From Aradus depressus (Eukaryota; Arthropoda; Insecta; Hemiptera; Aradidae), in the NCBI GenBank assembly GCA_963662175.1, contig OY759218.1:1612001-1676000 (forward strand): DNA of 64,000 nucleotides, written 5' to 3'. Every line of letters starts with the position of its first letter. The first letter of the stretch is position 1. Under the pieces are notes generated by a model, which had not been told where the DNA came from, searched no databases, and saw only the letters and a list, made by a program, of their open reading frames with translations. Both the position numbers and the translations under genes were made by a program. Below, in pieces: positions 31,520-45,600 of the stretch.

Positions 31520-32619
31520 CAGACCTACAATTGGGCTACCGAGCTTACACTGAGATAGCAACGACAATGGGACGAGATGTGTTAATTTGGCAGTGGTAAG
31601 AAGTATGGTTGTATTTACGGACAAGGAAATACGTGGAGGTACCTGGAGGTCTCACGATCAAAGGACTGTTTAACAAAATGACCATGTGCTAATTGGCAGT
31701 TGGCATAAAACTAGCACTGTAGATGTCAAGTGGTGCAATGTGCGTTTCGGACCATTATCCAGCTCAGGCCAAGTTGAAAGTCTTAAATTCCAAACAAGAG
31801 AAAGGCTATATGTAAAATGGAATTAGGGAACCGCTCAGCTTTAGCTAGAATAAGGTCATATGAGTGCAACCTGGCAGGAATATCAGCAAGCTAATAGAAC
31901 AAGCGGCAATGTTATTGTTTCATTTTTTAATTGCATTTATATTTTCTTTACAACAATAGACAGGGTTCAACATGTTGAAGTAGATACTTGTTACATTCTG
32001 GGCCCTCTTCCCGAAAAGAATAGAATTGTAATTTACAAGTGTCTTACTTGTAACTAGTGATAATACGAAACTTTGGAGTTCCTGAATACGTTTCTCTACA
32101 CTTGTAAATTACAACTCTATAATTATTACTCCAGAGTGTTCTTCGTAAAAGTTACTTTTCTTCAGTTCCTGGATACGAGTATTACTTGTAATTTAACAGT
32201 AACTTGTATGTTACAAATATTGATTTGTAATTTCATTGCTATTGTTCTTAATCTGTAATATTTTCAGCTTATATTTACATATACTTTAAATGTTGTTATG
32301 AAAGTTTAAAAAATAAAATATATACATTTTCTCAGGTCGATTCTTTTGTCAAGAATTTGATAGATTTTCTATAGTTAAAACTAAAATGGAAAGTTATCAA
32401 ATAGTTCAATCCTCCATTACCGTTGTTGAAAAGAATACGAAATACATAATTAATGAGACTGTTGAGAGTTTTCCCACTCCAGAAAAAAATGTATATGTAT
32501 GAAAAATTAAACATATATGAAAATTATTTTATTTTTATTTATTCAACACTTTTTTTTTTATCAGACTAACAAGGAGAGGATACGATTATCGACATCAAGT
32601 TTTAAAGAAAATTACTTCC
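31520..32619. other. No gene recognised
   Basis: AT-rich. Several short palindromic ACTTGTAAATTACA-type words recur at 32030-32230. Confidence 0.4.
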
Positions 32620-33118
32620 TCTTTCCAACGATGTATCACATGTCTAGGTTGAACTGCGCCCACTATAAAAAACTTGACAAGAAAAGTAAAAATGTATGTT
32701 CATCTTCAATCTTATTTTTAGAAAGCATTGATCAAATATTATGTATTCTACATCAATGGAATGCTCTCGACGAGTTCTTTCAAACGACATATCATTAATT
32801 AAAATTGGTTAAGTAGACTTTGCGCAATGCACGATTAAATTAGTTTTCAGCATTTTCCAAATGCAGTCAGTCGTCCGAATTTTCGGTCAAAAATGTTTTG
32901 ATCCCGATCCCGCCTAAAATCCAGTTATAATAAGGGTTTTTTGGTGTGAGAAACACAAATCTGGTCTTCATTTTGGCGAAAAAATATTTCTAGATATACT
33001 TTAGTTCGTAAAATCTCATAAAATCTGTGAAATATGCCCCGAATAATAATGTTACCGTAGAAGTGACATCAAATTCAAAATGTTCACTCTTTAATTCGTA
33101 ATGTTTAATTGTTGATTA

Positions 33119-33540
33119 CACAGCCCCACGAAAAAAAAAAAAAATTCATGTCCACTGGACTAGACCCCCATGACTATATGTTTTCGAGGTCGCTGAATTC
33201 GAATTCGAGGTCCATTTCACCCCATCAGGTCTATGGACACCGTAAACCACCAAAATACCTCAAATTTTCACTCGAGGATTTTTTCCATTAATTTCTAGCG
33301 TTTCTTAGCATTTGACTCGGGTGTCCACTATTTTATCCTCTTAATTTCGCACCAGATATTCTGGGGAACAGCTGTTGCAAGTACTTGAGACATTCTCCTT
33401 CTTTATCAAGAGCCTTTACAATCTGCTTAATGAAGGGGAGGGAGAAGTATCCTCTCTGAATTCACTAAAGATTAATGTGAAATATTTTTTGTTCCTGGCT
33501 CGAGAGAAGTTCTTGTCGGCCATTCTTTTCACAGCTTTCA
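33119..33540. repeat. Third copy of the 20.4-24.6-kb repeat, deleted
   Basis: 33119-33245 matches the arm sequence of the inverted repeats at 20453 and 24614, and 33345-33530 matches part of the antisense protein gene at 23850-24045. The middle is missing. This shows the arm and the protein travel together as one repeat family. Confidence 0.75.
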
Positions 33541-33906
33541 CACCGTTGGCAGTCAGGCTTAGAAAGCAAAAGTTACGTATACACAAAGGAGGCAAATAGA
33601 GCGACATAAACACAAAGGAGGCACAAGACATACTGAGTCCAAGAAAGGTTGAGGTAAGGCAACTAGGATTAACGGACTCACAACCAGTTAATTGTGTCGT
33701 TAGCGTCATAAAAACCTTTTGTGCGTACTTATTGTTTTAATCTATGTGATTTCTATTCGGCTTTCTCTGACTTACATTGTTTTACGTTGTCGGTGTGAAG
33801 CAAGGGAAAAGAAACTTCCGGTTGCAACAATAATGCTTCAACAGTGGGCGGCCGCGGCAGCTCTTCAATACCAGTCCCCGATTTTTACATTTGCAGCTTT
33901 TGAAGG

Positions 33907-34046
33907 TGTAATAACATAGTACAAAAGGTCCAAACAACAACTGACTTTATTTTCCAAATATTTGTCGAACACATGTTAACACAAGTATATTGTATTTTAT
34001 ATAATATAGAAAAACATATTATTTTAATATTAACTAATTTACAACA
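33907..34046 (-). repeat. 3' LTR of the gypsy element
   Basis: 140-bp LTR; the pol frame ends inside it (stop at 34034-34036). Confidence 0.92.
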
Positions 34047-37000
34047 TCTTCCCCCTCGGTCATCTGAGCCTGGAGGCTGGTGCCGTGATCCAGCCGAAGC
34101 TGGTCCGCATGTTTTCGAAGCCGGGCCTCCTGCACCTCCACCAGGTAGGACGACACGCCAGTCTTCTTCAATACCTTCCCCCGTCTGTACCCTTTTCCTG
34201 ACGGATTCAAGACCCACACTCTGTCTCCCTTTTCAAACGTTCGAACCTTAGCTTTTCGGTCATGGTAGAGTTTCTGCTTCACCAGAGCCTCCTCTACATT
34301 CGTTGACACATCCGGTTTCAACAGATCCAGCTCTGTCCTTAAGCGTCTTCCGAGTAGTAACTCAGATGGCGTTCTGCCGGTTGTCTTCTGAGGCGAGTTG
34401 CGGTACGAAAACAAGAAATCTAGCAGCCCCTGATGTAAATCCATCCCGGCTTTGCGAGATGCGGTAAAGCGCTCTTTAAAAGTCCTGACCGCCCGTTCAC
34501 AAAGACCATTAGTTTTAGGATGGTAAGGCGTCGATCTCACATGCGGAACTCCTCGTTCCTTGCAAAACCTCCGGAATTCATGTGAACTGAACTGGGGACC
34601 ATTGTCAGATACGATGATTTTCGGAAGGCCAAAACGAGCGAATATTTCTGACAATACGCCTATTGTTTTTGATGTTGTCGTAGATCCCATGGGCACTATC
34701 TCCATCCATTAGGACATAGCATCAATTACTACGAACCAATACTTTCCTTGAAACGGTCCCGCAAAATCAACATGAATCCTACTCCATGGTTCCGCAGGGA
34801 CTGACCAAGAGTAGAGGGGTACCTCAGGTTCTTTCGTTCGTCCTTCTTGGCAGGCACGACACGATTTTACAAACTTATCAATATCCACGTCGATGCGAGG
34901 CCACCATACATGCCATCTTGCCATTGCCCGCATAGCAGAGATGCCAGGGTGCCCACTGTGAAGCATGTTAAGTAAGGTTTCCCTGTAGTAGGATGGTACA
35001 ATAATCCTGCCCATCCAAAGCAAAATATTTTCTTCAAACGAAATTTCTGTACGTTTTTCATAAAATGTAAACAATTGGGATGGTACATTGGCCTTATGTT
35101 CAGGTCATCCCCTCGTTACATAGTCCATAACCCGCATGAGCACAGGGTCCTTTCTTGATTGCAGACTTAAGCTTTTCTTCGAAATGGGCAGTTCATCGAC
35201 TTTCAACCCAAACAGATGACCCCGCTTAGCCGATCCGATGTTTTCTTCACTTGAACATTCACTTGTTGCTAAAGGAAGTCGAGATAATGCATCTGCCGGC
35301 GCATTCCTCGATCCACTGTTATAGATTATCTCGTAGTCATATGCACCCAGTATTAGAGCCCATCGAGTAAGACGGTTCGCTGCTAGCTTAGGCACTTCTT
35401 GATGCTCCCCAAATAGTCGAATTAGGGGTTTGTGATCTGTTCTGAGATGAAAATGTCGATCAAAGAGATATTGGTGAAAATTTTTAACGGCAAAAATAAT
35501 ACTCAGGGCTTCCTTATCTAAAGCGCTGTATCTTTTTTCGGCGGCCTTTAACGATCTAGAGGCGAAAGCAATTGGTCTTTCACTGTTATCTAGGTACCTG
35601 TGAAACAATACGGCCCCCAAACCCGTGTCACTTGCATCGGTACATACTATAAGTGGCAGATTTTCGTCATAATGGGCTAGGGTCGGAGAGCTCGTGAGGG
35701 CTTGCTTAATCTCCTCTACAATTTTCTCGTCCTCCTGTGACCATTTCCATCTGATCCCCTTCTTGAGCAGGCGATGAAGTGGTGCACATTTGCCTTGAAG
35801 ACTCGGCACAAACCTGCTATAATAGTTGATAGAGCCCAGGAGGGAGCGGAGTTCCTTAACATTGGAAGGCGACGGCATCCTTCGTATAGCCTCAATGTTG
35901 TCCTTGGTCGGATGAATGCCATGTTCATCGATCACATGCCCCAAATATCTAACCGAGTCCTGAAACCATTTACATTTGCTGGTTTGCGTCCTGATTCCCG
36001 CTTTACTTAACCTCGTCAGTACTTCCCTCACTCTACTAAGGTGAACATCGTGATTATCCCCAGTGATGATTATATCATCAAGGTAGCATGCTGCTCCTTC
36101 CACTCCTGCCAAGATACCGTCCATCGTGCGCTGGAATAAAGCTGGAGCAAATTTTATTCCGAATGGCAAACGTCTATATCTAAAATAGCCTTTGTGAGTG
36201 GCTATTACGAGAAATTTTTGTGATTTTTCGTCCACCTCCATTTGCAAGTAGGCATCACGAAGGTCGATCACGGTAAACTGTTTACCCCCTCTCAATTTAG
36301 CTATGAGGTGTTCAAACAGTGGTAATGGATACGGGTCATCGTAGATATACTTATTTATACTAACCTTAAAATCTGCACATATCCGCACCGCTCCGCTGGG
36401 CTTAATCATCACTACGATTGGTGAAGCCCATTCGATAGGTGTTGCGCTCGGATCGACCGGTTCAATAACCTCTTCATTTACCAGTCTGCTAAGCTCAGCC
36501 TCTACAGCAGATTTCAGGGCGAACGGAACAGGTCTCGCCCGGTATACTACAGGTTTACTGTTGTCACGCATCTGAATAACAGCTTTCTGTCCTGCTATTG
36601 TACCTAAAGATGATGTGAAAAGATTCGAAAATTCTTTTATAAGTCCTGTAATGACGTTGTCCTCTGGTTTGTCCGAAGCTTTGTTTCGTACCGTACAAAC
36701 CTGCGCCCCAGGTGGCAACTTGAGGCCGAACGCCAAGACCCAATCTAGGCCGAATAATGGAATATCATTTTTTTCAATTACGACAATGTTCAGCTTCTTA
36801 GTTTTACCAAAAGCACTAACCTTAACCTTCGATTCTCCGAGAGTTTTCACAGACAGGCCCGTGTAGGCCAGCAGGTTGGGGCTGCTTGACAGTTTGGGAG
36901 ATCCTATGTCCCTCCAGACTTTTGTCTCTATTATGGACCTTGACGCACCCGGATCATATAGCATTCTCATGGGAACCCCGGCTACTCGAACATTGAGCAT

Positions 37001-37960
37001 CACCTTGGAGTATCCCGGACTTGTAGACATTACGTTGTCCACGTTGGAATACTCAGAAACGGAAGTGTTGTCACCGTCCGACTGACTGTGACGGCCTGAA
37101 TTGACATTATGAACGTTTGAGTTCTCAACAATGATGGCATTGCCTATGGCCCGACAAACTTTCGAAAAATGATTTAGCTTGTCGCATGCATAGCATTTTT
37201 GATTATGCGCTGGACAACTAATTCCTCTTTTATGCAACTTCCCCCCACATTTCAAACAGTGGATACCTCTGACGAGCTTTAATACCCTTCTCTTCTTTTT
37301 TGGGCGCTCAATCGGCCCCGACTTCTCCACCCGGCACACTTCGCTGCTCGAATGCCGGTGGATAAACGAACTTAGTTGTCTCTGTTGGATTTGGACGCCA
37401 TCCAAGAGCAATGCAGATGATTCTACTTGGGAGAATGTCGCGTCACCTGATCCGTGAAGTCTCAACAGTTCGCGCTGCCATATCTCGTCATTCGCCCCGA
37501 CCAATAGTTGGTCGCGCAGGCGCTCCTCCAATGACGCTCCGAAATGGCATTCCCCAGCGATTGCCCTAAGGCAACTTATATATTCTCGTAGCGGTTCCCC
37601 CTCATTCCGGAACCGTTGGGTGAATCGTACCCTTGCAGTCAACGGTGCGGTGGCCCTGCAATAGTAGCGATCTAACACCTCTACGAGTGCCCCAAAGTTC
37701 TGATTGGTTACCTGGTTTGGGTGGAAGTGGTCTACCAACATCTTGAACGGCCCAGGTCCCATCCTGGACAGCAGCAGGCCCCTCTGTAGCCCCGGGTCCG
37801 TCACTCTACTGGTCCTCACGGCTATCTGAAACCTCTGCCTGTAGTACGTCCACTCTTCACCGGCATTCCCATCAAACTGTGGCACTCTGAACGGTTGCTG
37901 CCCAAACTCCGCATAGGTGGCTTCCGAAAAACCATTATTGGTTTTTTTCGTTTTTGGCAT
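34034..37960 (-). pseudogene. Gypsy gag-pol polyprotein, one frame with two stops
   Basis: One frame of 1,308 codons from the ATG at 37960. In order: gag with a CYACDKLNHFSKVC zinc knuckle; aspartic protease with YDPGASRS; RT with DLRDAYLQM and the catalytic YLDDIII; RNase H with CTDASDTGLGAVLF; the H2C2 zinc finger of integrase (HSGHPG...H, CRACQ); the integrase core VDFAGPF, with VSDNGPQFSS as its second Asp block; and a C-terminal GKGYRRGKVLKK region. Two in-frame stops interrupt it: TGA at 35105-35107 just after RNase H, and TAA at 34706-34708 within the integrase. Gag and pol share one frame without a shift, as in several gypsy lineages. With the one-base LTR difference the stops may be recent or sequencing errors. 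Confidence 0.92.
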
Positions 37961-37996
37961 TATTATTTTTTAATTTTTTTTAACCTCGATCGCCAA

Positions 37997-38136
37997 TGTA
38001 ATAACATAGTACAGAAGGTCCAAACAACAACTGACTTTATTTTCCAAATATTTGTCGAACACATGTTAACACAAGTATATTGTATTTTATATAATATAGA
38101 AAAACATATTATTTTAATATTAACTAATTTACAACA
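37997..38136 (-). repeat. 5' LTR of the gypsy element
   Basis: 140-bp LTR next to the GAAGG target duplication; the gag ATG is 36 nt downstream of the LTR. Confidence 0.92.
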
Positions 38137-38499
38137 GAAGGGTGGGCGAAAAAATTCAAGGTAAGACATAATACTGGACAACTGAAAATTACAGATTTGT
38201 AAAATCCGAAAATGCCTTGGATTTAAATGCAAATTTACGTGAGGCATCAACTTTCCAAAAAAGTGTAAAAGAAAATGTTGAAAACTAATTTAAACGTGCA
38301 TTGCGCAAAGTCTACTTAACCGATTTTAATGAATGATACTTCGTTTGAAAGAACTCGTCGAGATTAATATTTGATCAATGCTTTCTAATCCAAAAATAAG
38401 GTTGAAGATGAACACAAATTTTTACTTTTCTTGTCAAGTTTTTTATAGTGGGCACAGTTCAACCTAGACATATGATACATCGTTGGAAAGTGGAAATAA

Positions 38500-39636
38500 T
38501 GTTCTTGCCTGTTGCTATCGATAATTAAAATAGGTTGATTAGATTCAAGGTTATAAGCGTTTAAAGTTGACAGTGCAAAACTGGTCTCATGAAAAACGCC
38601 CAAAATTTGGAGTCTAAAAATCGATAATTTTTGATTTGAACCAAAATCTGTAGTCAATGGTTTTTTGACGTGGGAAACATGAACTTTAAATTAGTTTTCA
38701 TGAAAAAAATTGTCCCGACCATGTTCTCTTAGAAAAAAATGTTTTTTAAATTTTTTTATCATTTTACTGCTCAAATCAACGCGAAAATATTTTTTCTGAA
38801 ATCTGGGTAAAAAAAAAAATGATGTAGAGAACTCGACATTCGGTAAAACACGCTGAGAAAAAAAATAACGAAAAATGGCCAAAATGAAATTTTCAAACAT
38901 TTGTTGCGAACAAACCAAGGCCCATTCGAACGAACGGTGAGACACGTCTCTTCTTATTTTCGACCTAGAACATGTAAAAAAATCCGTGACCCCGACATCG
39001 TATCCTCTCCTTGTAAGACATTTCTAAACGCCAATACCTACTGTTACACACATACAACGCAAATCATATTTTGATTCTAAGCAGAGGGGAGCCCACTGTC
39101 TCACTATAAAAAAAAGCTTCATTTATTAGGTGAGCGAAATAAACTAGCAATTGATACTAAATAAATACAACTAATCATAAAGGGGTAATAGCGCAGATGG
39201 CCATCTCTCCATCTCTTCCGCAGGCTTTATAGTAGCAATGTTGCGCTCGAGTAAATTGATGAAAGTGTTTTTTATTTATTATTATTGTTTTTTGACACCT
39301 GGAGTCAAAAAGGAATAATTCTGGTATTTTGTAAATTATAATAAATCTTACAACTAATAACAACGTGAAATGAAACATGAAACGAAGGTTTTAAGTAATT
39401 TCCGACGAAAATCTTGAATGAATTTTGAACTTTTTCATGTTTTTTTGGCTACTCTGTAAAGTTATTAAAAACAAGATTAGTTACCTTTTCCTGTATGCAT
39501 AAAATAATTCCAAGAATTTCCGAATATTTACAGTTTTCGATTTTATTATTTTCTCTTTGAAATATAACTGAACATTCACACTTTACAATAATCTCAGTTC
39601 TAAGTCATCTGGAGTTTTCAAAGTACAACAATAGAT
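38500..39636. other. No gene recognised
   Basis: AT-rich sequence and likely 3' flank of the GMC gene. AATAAA-type signals occur on the minus strand downstream of 39637, but I cannot pick one. Confidence 0.4.
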
Positions 39637-42600
39637 TTATGTATGGGACTTCCATGCACTTTGAATCATATGAGCCCCTTTTTCAGCTGCCATTATTAAC
39701 GCAGCAATTGGATTACTGTTTGGACAATAAGGGAAAATGGAAGCGTCAACTACTCTTAAATTTGTAATCCCATGTACTCTGAGTTCTGGGTCGACCACTG
39801 CGTCTTCATTAGAAGGTCCCATTTTACAGGATCCTGCTTGGTGGTTCTCTGGCAGTGTGTATGTACGAATTACACACTCCCAGTACTCGTCGCTTACAAA
39901 TTTTAGATGTGCACATTTTTCTTCTGGTTCTGGATAGAGCCTCACATTCCAGGCTTTCAGAGACTCAGTTTTGCTTATTTCCATGAGAAGTTTGATTCCG
40001 TCCATTAGTACATCGACATCTCGCTGTTCTGTCAAATAATTCGAGTATACTAAGGGATAATCTTTAGGATTTTTACTTTTAAGAGTAAGGTATCCCTTAC
40101 TCAGGGCCATTACGTTTGTTGGGCGTGCAGAAATGACTCGATCTGAACACTTTTCTTGTAAGGTACCATCGTCGCATTCTTCTTCTTTCCCAGTGGCAGA
40201 GCAAGTGGCTGACAATCCGTCGAAGTAGTATTGTAAGTCGGGAACGTGGTCAGCATACTTGGAGCGTATGAATGCTGTAACCTGGGTTATTCCGGTGGAA
40301 GACAAAGGCCCAGTTCTGTTATCTAGATATTCTTTCAGTGTGTTCACATTTAACATATTTCTGCTCTCATCCGACACAAGAAACTTAACATTAACCGAAA
40401 CGTGATTATGCAGGTTATGTCCTACTTTCAAATTTTCTAAAACTGGAATTCCATGTGCTTCAAGATCTTCTCTTGGCCCTACTCCTGAGAGGAGCAGAAG
40501 ATGTGGAGAGCCTATAGCTCCCGCAGAAAGTATCACTTCCTTTTTGGCTTTAACTTCTCTTAATTTGCCATTTTCGTCCAAATATTCCACTCCAACAGCT
40601 CGTTTTGAAATGTTGTCTATTATAATTCGCGTTGCTAGAGCATTTGTTCTGATAAACAAATTCTTTCTTTTGTGTGCCGGTCGAAGGTACATACGCGCCG
40701 TGCTTGCTCGAGCTCCATCCTCCACCATTGCTTCTGCCAATGTGATTCCTGTCTGATTTGCTCCATTCAAATCGCCATATCTGTACCCTATTTCTATTCC
40801 AGCATTAATCAAGTCAGCAACAAATTTTGGCTGATGTGATAGTTTTTGTAACACCATTGGGCCAGTTGACCCATGGAAGCCTTCTTCAATGTTCTCTGTG
40901 TTTTTATTATTTTCAAACTTAATAAAGTATGGAAGAACCTCGTTGTACGACCATCCTACATTTCCTTGTTCGGCCCAACTGTCATAGATGGCTCTATGAC
41001 CCCTCATCAACATCAGCCCTGAAAAACAGAAACAACAATTTAGTGACATTTGTAGTCAAAGTGCATCTAATTTCTTCCATGTTCACAAATATTTGTATGT
41101 ACGTTTCATCATAAAGAAAATACTATTGGAGGGATATCGCAAAAATTATATACACAATAATAATAAAATAAAGTATTAGGGAATAGTCAGTTTTTTTCTT
41201 TCTCATGTTTCCGCTGAGAAGCCAGTAAGACAAAATATTCGAAGCCGGTGCGGGGCATTAGAAAGCAGACGTTTTCACTGCTTTGGGTCTGCCATAACGG
41301 AACCGAAGCAGGTAATGGAAGGAACCTGCAGCAGAATCCTGGACTTTATTAAAGATACAGGGCTGCTGTAGGGACCAACACACACAGGGCACACAATAGG
41401 CCTACTCTGGCCGCGGTGACACAAATCAGCCCTCGGAAAAAAAAAAAGACAAAATGGACTATCTCGGCTTCGAACCATTGTGAAATCCATAGTAAAGACT
41501 AATTTTAGATACAAATTATGAAAATCAATCACAAATTATGAAAATATTTCGTTTGTATGTTCATTTCGTGAATTTTGTATTATTAATGAAACTTCAGGCT
41601 TTTGAATGATCATGTTATTCTTAAACAAAATAGATCATTTTTAATATTTTACAAAACCTACATTTTCATAGTTTTTAGAGGAAATTAGAGATGATTATTC
41701 CACATGGCTCCTTGGTTTGAAATGTCTTCTTTAACATTTCGGGCTTCAACCTCATTCTAAGCATCTTTGCTTTGGTCGTCTATTGATTATTTTATGAACA
41801 GTTTTCCCCATCTCTTCCACCACTTCCTAACAAGACCTTATTTTTTTTTATTTAGCACCTCGAGAATTGGATTTTTGTTAGACAGATTCTCAAAAAAAAA
41901 AACAAAAAAAAAAAATACTAATAAGGTCTTGTTAGGAAGTGGTGGAGAATATGGAAGATACGTGGAAAACTTTACATAAAATAATCCATTGACGACCAAA
42001 ACACAGATATTGAGGATGGGCAGCCCGAAACGTCTCGAAAAAATAAGTTTTAAATAAAAAGGGAGAACAAGAGCTGCTACTAAAGAATACAACATTATTA
42101 GAAATCTCCTTAATTATTAAACTATTATAATTTTTTTGTTTGTCAGGCTAAAATTACTGAGTTTCATAAATAACATTAAATAATATTTGTGTGTAATCGT
42201 ACATGTTCCACAATAAAGTTTTGAATACTAATAAGATATATTTATTTTTCCTTATGAGATTTATGGCCTAAATCAGCGGTTTTCCAAACAAGTACCTAAG
42301 CGTATCATTCATGATACCGGGAAACGGCATTAAAAGAAAAAGTTATAGAACATTATGAATCCTAGTCCAATAACATTTATTTTACATTTAATGTTGATGT
42401 ACTAATCATGTAAACATTACAATGAGGTAAGGTGAGCCCATATGGGTCAAGAAATTAATGATTTTCCTGTGTCTGTAAACACGATAATTTCCGATAGATT
42501 GAATATGTCAACAAATCTCACACGGACATAACTGAAGCGTTTTTTTATTGCTACATATTAAATTCAATTAATACCGCTGATTTTTCCCCTAATGTTAAGG

Positions 42601-45600
42601 ACATAATCTTACGTCAAAAATTTAGAATTTTGACATAAGATTGGTTCTATTTCTAGAAACGCCTAGATTCTTATTGAAAAATACAATTAGAAAAATATAT
42701 AAATTTTGATTTGGCTGTACTAAAACAAGAAAGGATGGCTTCGACAATTATCCCTAACCAGCAGCTTCACAACAAAACAAAAATATTCCAGGCAAGTGCT
42801 TATGTAGCAAGACACATCAACGAGGTTTACTCTGTTACTGCCTATTATATACTTTTATGATTTAAGAGATATCCTGAAAATTTCAATGATTTAGGGGCCA
42901 TTAGCGTGTATTGTGTCCCCCAAAATAAAAATGAAAGAAGTCTTGATCCATTAGTTCACCACAATTCCGGTTAAGGTTATGGCAGGCATGCATCTGACAC
43001 CACATCCATATTTTTGCTAGAAAAAAAATATATGAACGTGAGGTTAGCATACATTCAAAATAACTAAATGTTGTAATTTTCCCTTCCCAGACACAATTAT
43101 CCCCCTCTCTTCACAAAATATTCCGATTCCATTCGATACTTTTCTCAAAGAGACAACTCACAGATTTTCATAATGAAAATATTTTGATTTAGAAGGGGGA
43201 GACTAACATATTTCCCTCTTTCACGCAGCAATTTCATAACTAAAAATGAAAAGAAAAAAAAAAAAATTCTGATTCTATTCATCATTACTTTTATTTGATC
43301 CCCCACTTAATCATATCCAAAGAGCGCCGGTAGCTCAGTGGTAGTCTACTGAGCTCAAGATCGCGGGTTCGAAACCCGACTGAGGCCCTTAGTAGTACGG
43401 TGGGACCAGCGTGCCTGCAGGCGTCCTCGGCGGAGGGTCAGACTGCTTTCTTCTTTCTCCGCTAGGAAACGACAAATCGGCTGAACACTGAGTAGCCGGT
43501 TTCCCTTACCTGCTGCCACAGGTCGAGTCCCAGGTACGATCCTTAGGCCCGTCGAACAGCGGACATTTGAGGACCACATGCTCTGCAGTCTTGACTCCAC
43601 AGCACGAACAGTTAGGGTTGTTCTTCCTCTTAAAGAAGAATAGCTTGGAGTTCAAATCTCCGTAACCTGATAGTATCTAGTACATCCGTGGTCAGGGTCA
43701 CGTAGAGTCCAGATGTACCCGGACTTCCGGGAAATATGCATAGGTCGTTCGGCCATCGGATGATCGTTACCACCGCTGTTGCCGCTTCTCCACAATCCAT
43801 TCCTGGACAATGTCCTTGCAACGCTCTAGTCTGGATTGGCCGCGCATCTCTCGCGCACTCAAGACCTCTACCCACCATGTCCTCTTGGTAGTTGGTTGTT
43901 GCGTGAAAGTAATGTTCGCGACCAAAAGTTGTATAAAAAAAAAAGCTTCCTCGATAACCCTTAAATCCATATTTAACACAAAGTATGAACAAATTTTGAT
44001 TTGGCTCCAATACAGACCTGCCATGGAGCCAGTTCCTCCTATCATCCTGCCTCGAGGCCACCTACACACCCCTCCTCTCTCCAGACATGCGGTGTCCTGT
44101 GGCTCTGTCATGAAGCCCCAGTCTAGATTGGAGCCAACTGCGCTCACTGAGAAGGCAGGCACGCTGGTTCCTGAGGGCTCTTCTGGCCCAGCCTCGAGTA
44201 GCAGCACGTTCCAACTCCAGTTCTCACTCAGCCTCCTTGCTACCACTGGTCCTGAAATATATGAAAAAAAAACTTATTTTCATTGAAATACCAATAACTG
44301 CCGATGTAATGAATGTAACAATTACCAATTGCAACGGCGGACACCCCAGCTAGTAATTGCTTTGAACCGCTAGACACTACAGCTAGTATGTGCCTTGCAA
44401 CGGCGGACCCTCCCATTCAAAATTTTGATACACCACACACTCCATTTTTCAATTTGGCTTTTTAAGAATACTGCATGTGAAATTCCATGACAATCTGACC
44501 ATCCGAGCTAGCACCTAGTTAGGGCCCCCCACAACCCTCCTCCCTTTCAACATTTTGGGACGCCACATAGCTTATTATTCAATCGGGCTCAAAAGGATGC
44601 TACATGTGAATTTTTATGGAAATCCGTCCAGCCGTTTGGGCGTGATGCTGGGCGTGATTTAATGTTAAATGCGTCTAAAACAACTTCAGAAGTACGAATA
44701 AAATCCAGAAGAGAAACAACCATTAACTGTTGATACTCTTCCCGTATCATTCAAAGATAATATAAAATTCCTAGGTCTCCATATTGATACGAAACTAACA
44801 TGGGCTGAACATACGGCTATTTTCGGTAAGAAACTGAGTTCCGTTTGCTTCTTACTTCGAAATCTTAAAAAGATCGTGCCAAAGGAAACGTTAATTACTC
44901 TATATTACGCCTATTTCCATAATCAGTTACGGTTTAATACATTGGGGCACATGTAGCTCGAGTATTAATATTTTTAGACTAAAAAAAAAACATTAGGAAT
45001 TATAAACAATATTACTCAAAGAACAAGCTGCAGAGAAACATTTAAACAACTTAAAATCCTGCCTTTGCCATCGCTGTTTATATTTGAAACATTAATGGTT
45101 ATTATGAAAAATAAAAATATTTTCCCTCTCAACAATACTAGTCACGATTACGATACCAGGAAGAAAGAAGACTTTCGAATAACTAAACATTGCTCTTCTC
45201 TTTTTGAAAAAAGTATAACTCATATAGTAATTAATTTATTTAATGCCCTTCCACACTTCTTGAAGTCAATAGATACAATAAAAAAATTCAAATTTCAACT
45301 AAAAATGTTTATGTTAGAGGAAACCCTTTACACGGAAACGGAATTTTATTCTCACTGTTCAAAAAGAATAAAATAACCACAATAAAAAAAAAAAAAAAAT
45401 CGTGTTTCATATCCAAAAAAACATTATTTGATACAAAGCTTTCATTTTTATATTTTGGGCAGAGTTCCACCACACCTTAAAGGTCAGTTGAATATACGTT
45501 AATGTTTTATTTATTCATTTATAATTTTTTATTTATTTATACTTTTTTATATATTAATTTATAATTGATTAATCTATATATATTTTCATATATTGTTATA

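Larger units (their letters stand above)
33907..38136 (-). mobile_element. Ty3/gypsy LTR retrotransposon, nearly intact
   Basis: LTRs 33907-34046 and 37997-38136, both 140 bp, with one difference seen (A/G near position 17). Flanking target duplication is GAAGG (33902-33906 and 38137-38141). Read on the minus strand the LTR begins TGTTG and ends TTACA. A primer-binding site follows the 5' LTR (TTGGCGATCGAGG; the first bases are like those pairing with tRNA-Arg in other gypsy elements, not verified). A polypurine tract (GAGGGGGAAGA) precedes the 3' LTR. The insertion is very young. Confidence 0.95.
32620..38494. repeat. Inverted repeat pair flanking the gypsy element (32620-32866 / 38275-38494)
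   Basis: Both arms contain, in opposite orientation, CCAACGATGTATCACATG-like sequence, a GTTGAACTGCGCCCACTATA-like block, and GCGCAATGCACG near the other end. They are diverged with indels. The class is unknown; the arms may be two copies of one dispersed repeat. Confidence 0.65.

Noticed and set aside
43331..43376. tRNA gene
   Set aside because: Boxes A and B are present but the spacing is short, no acceptor stem is seen and the same sequence recurs as a SINE head.
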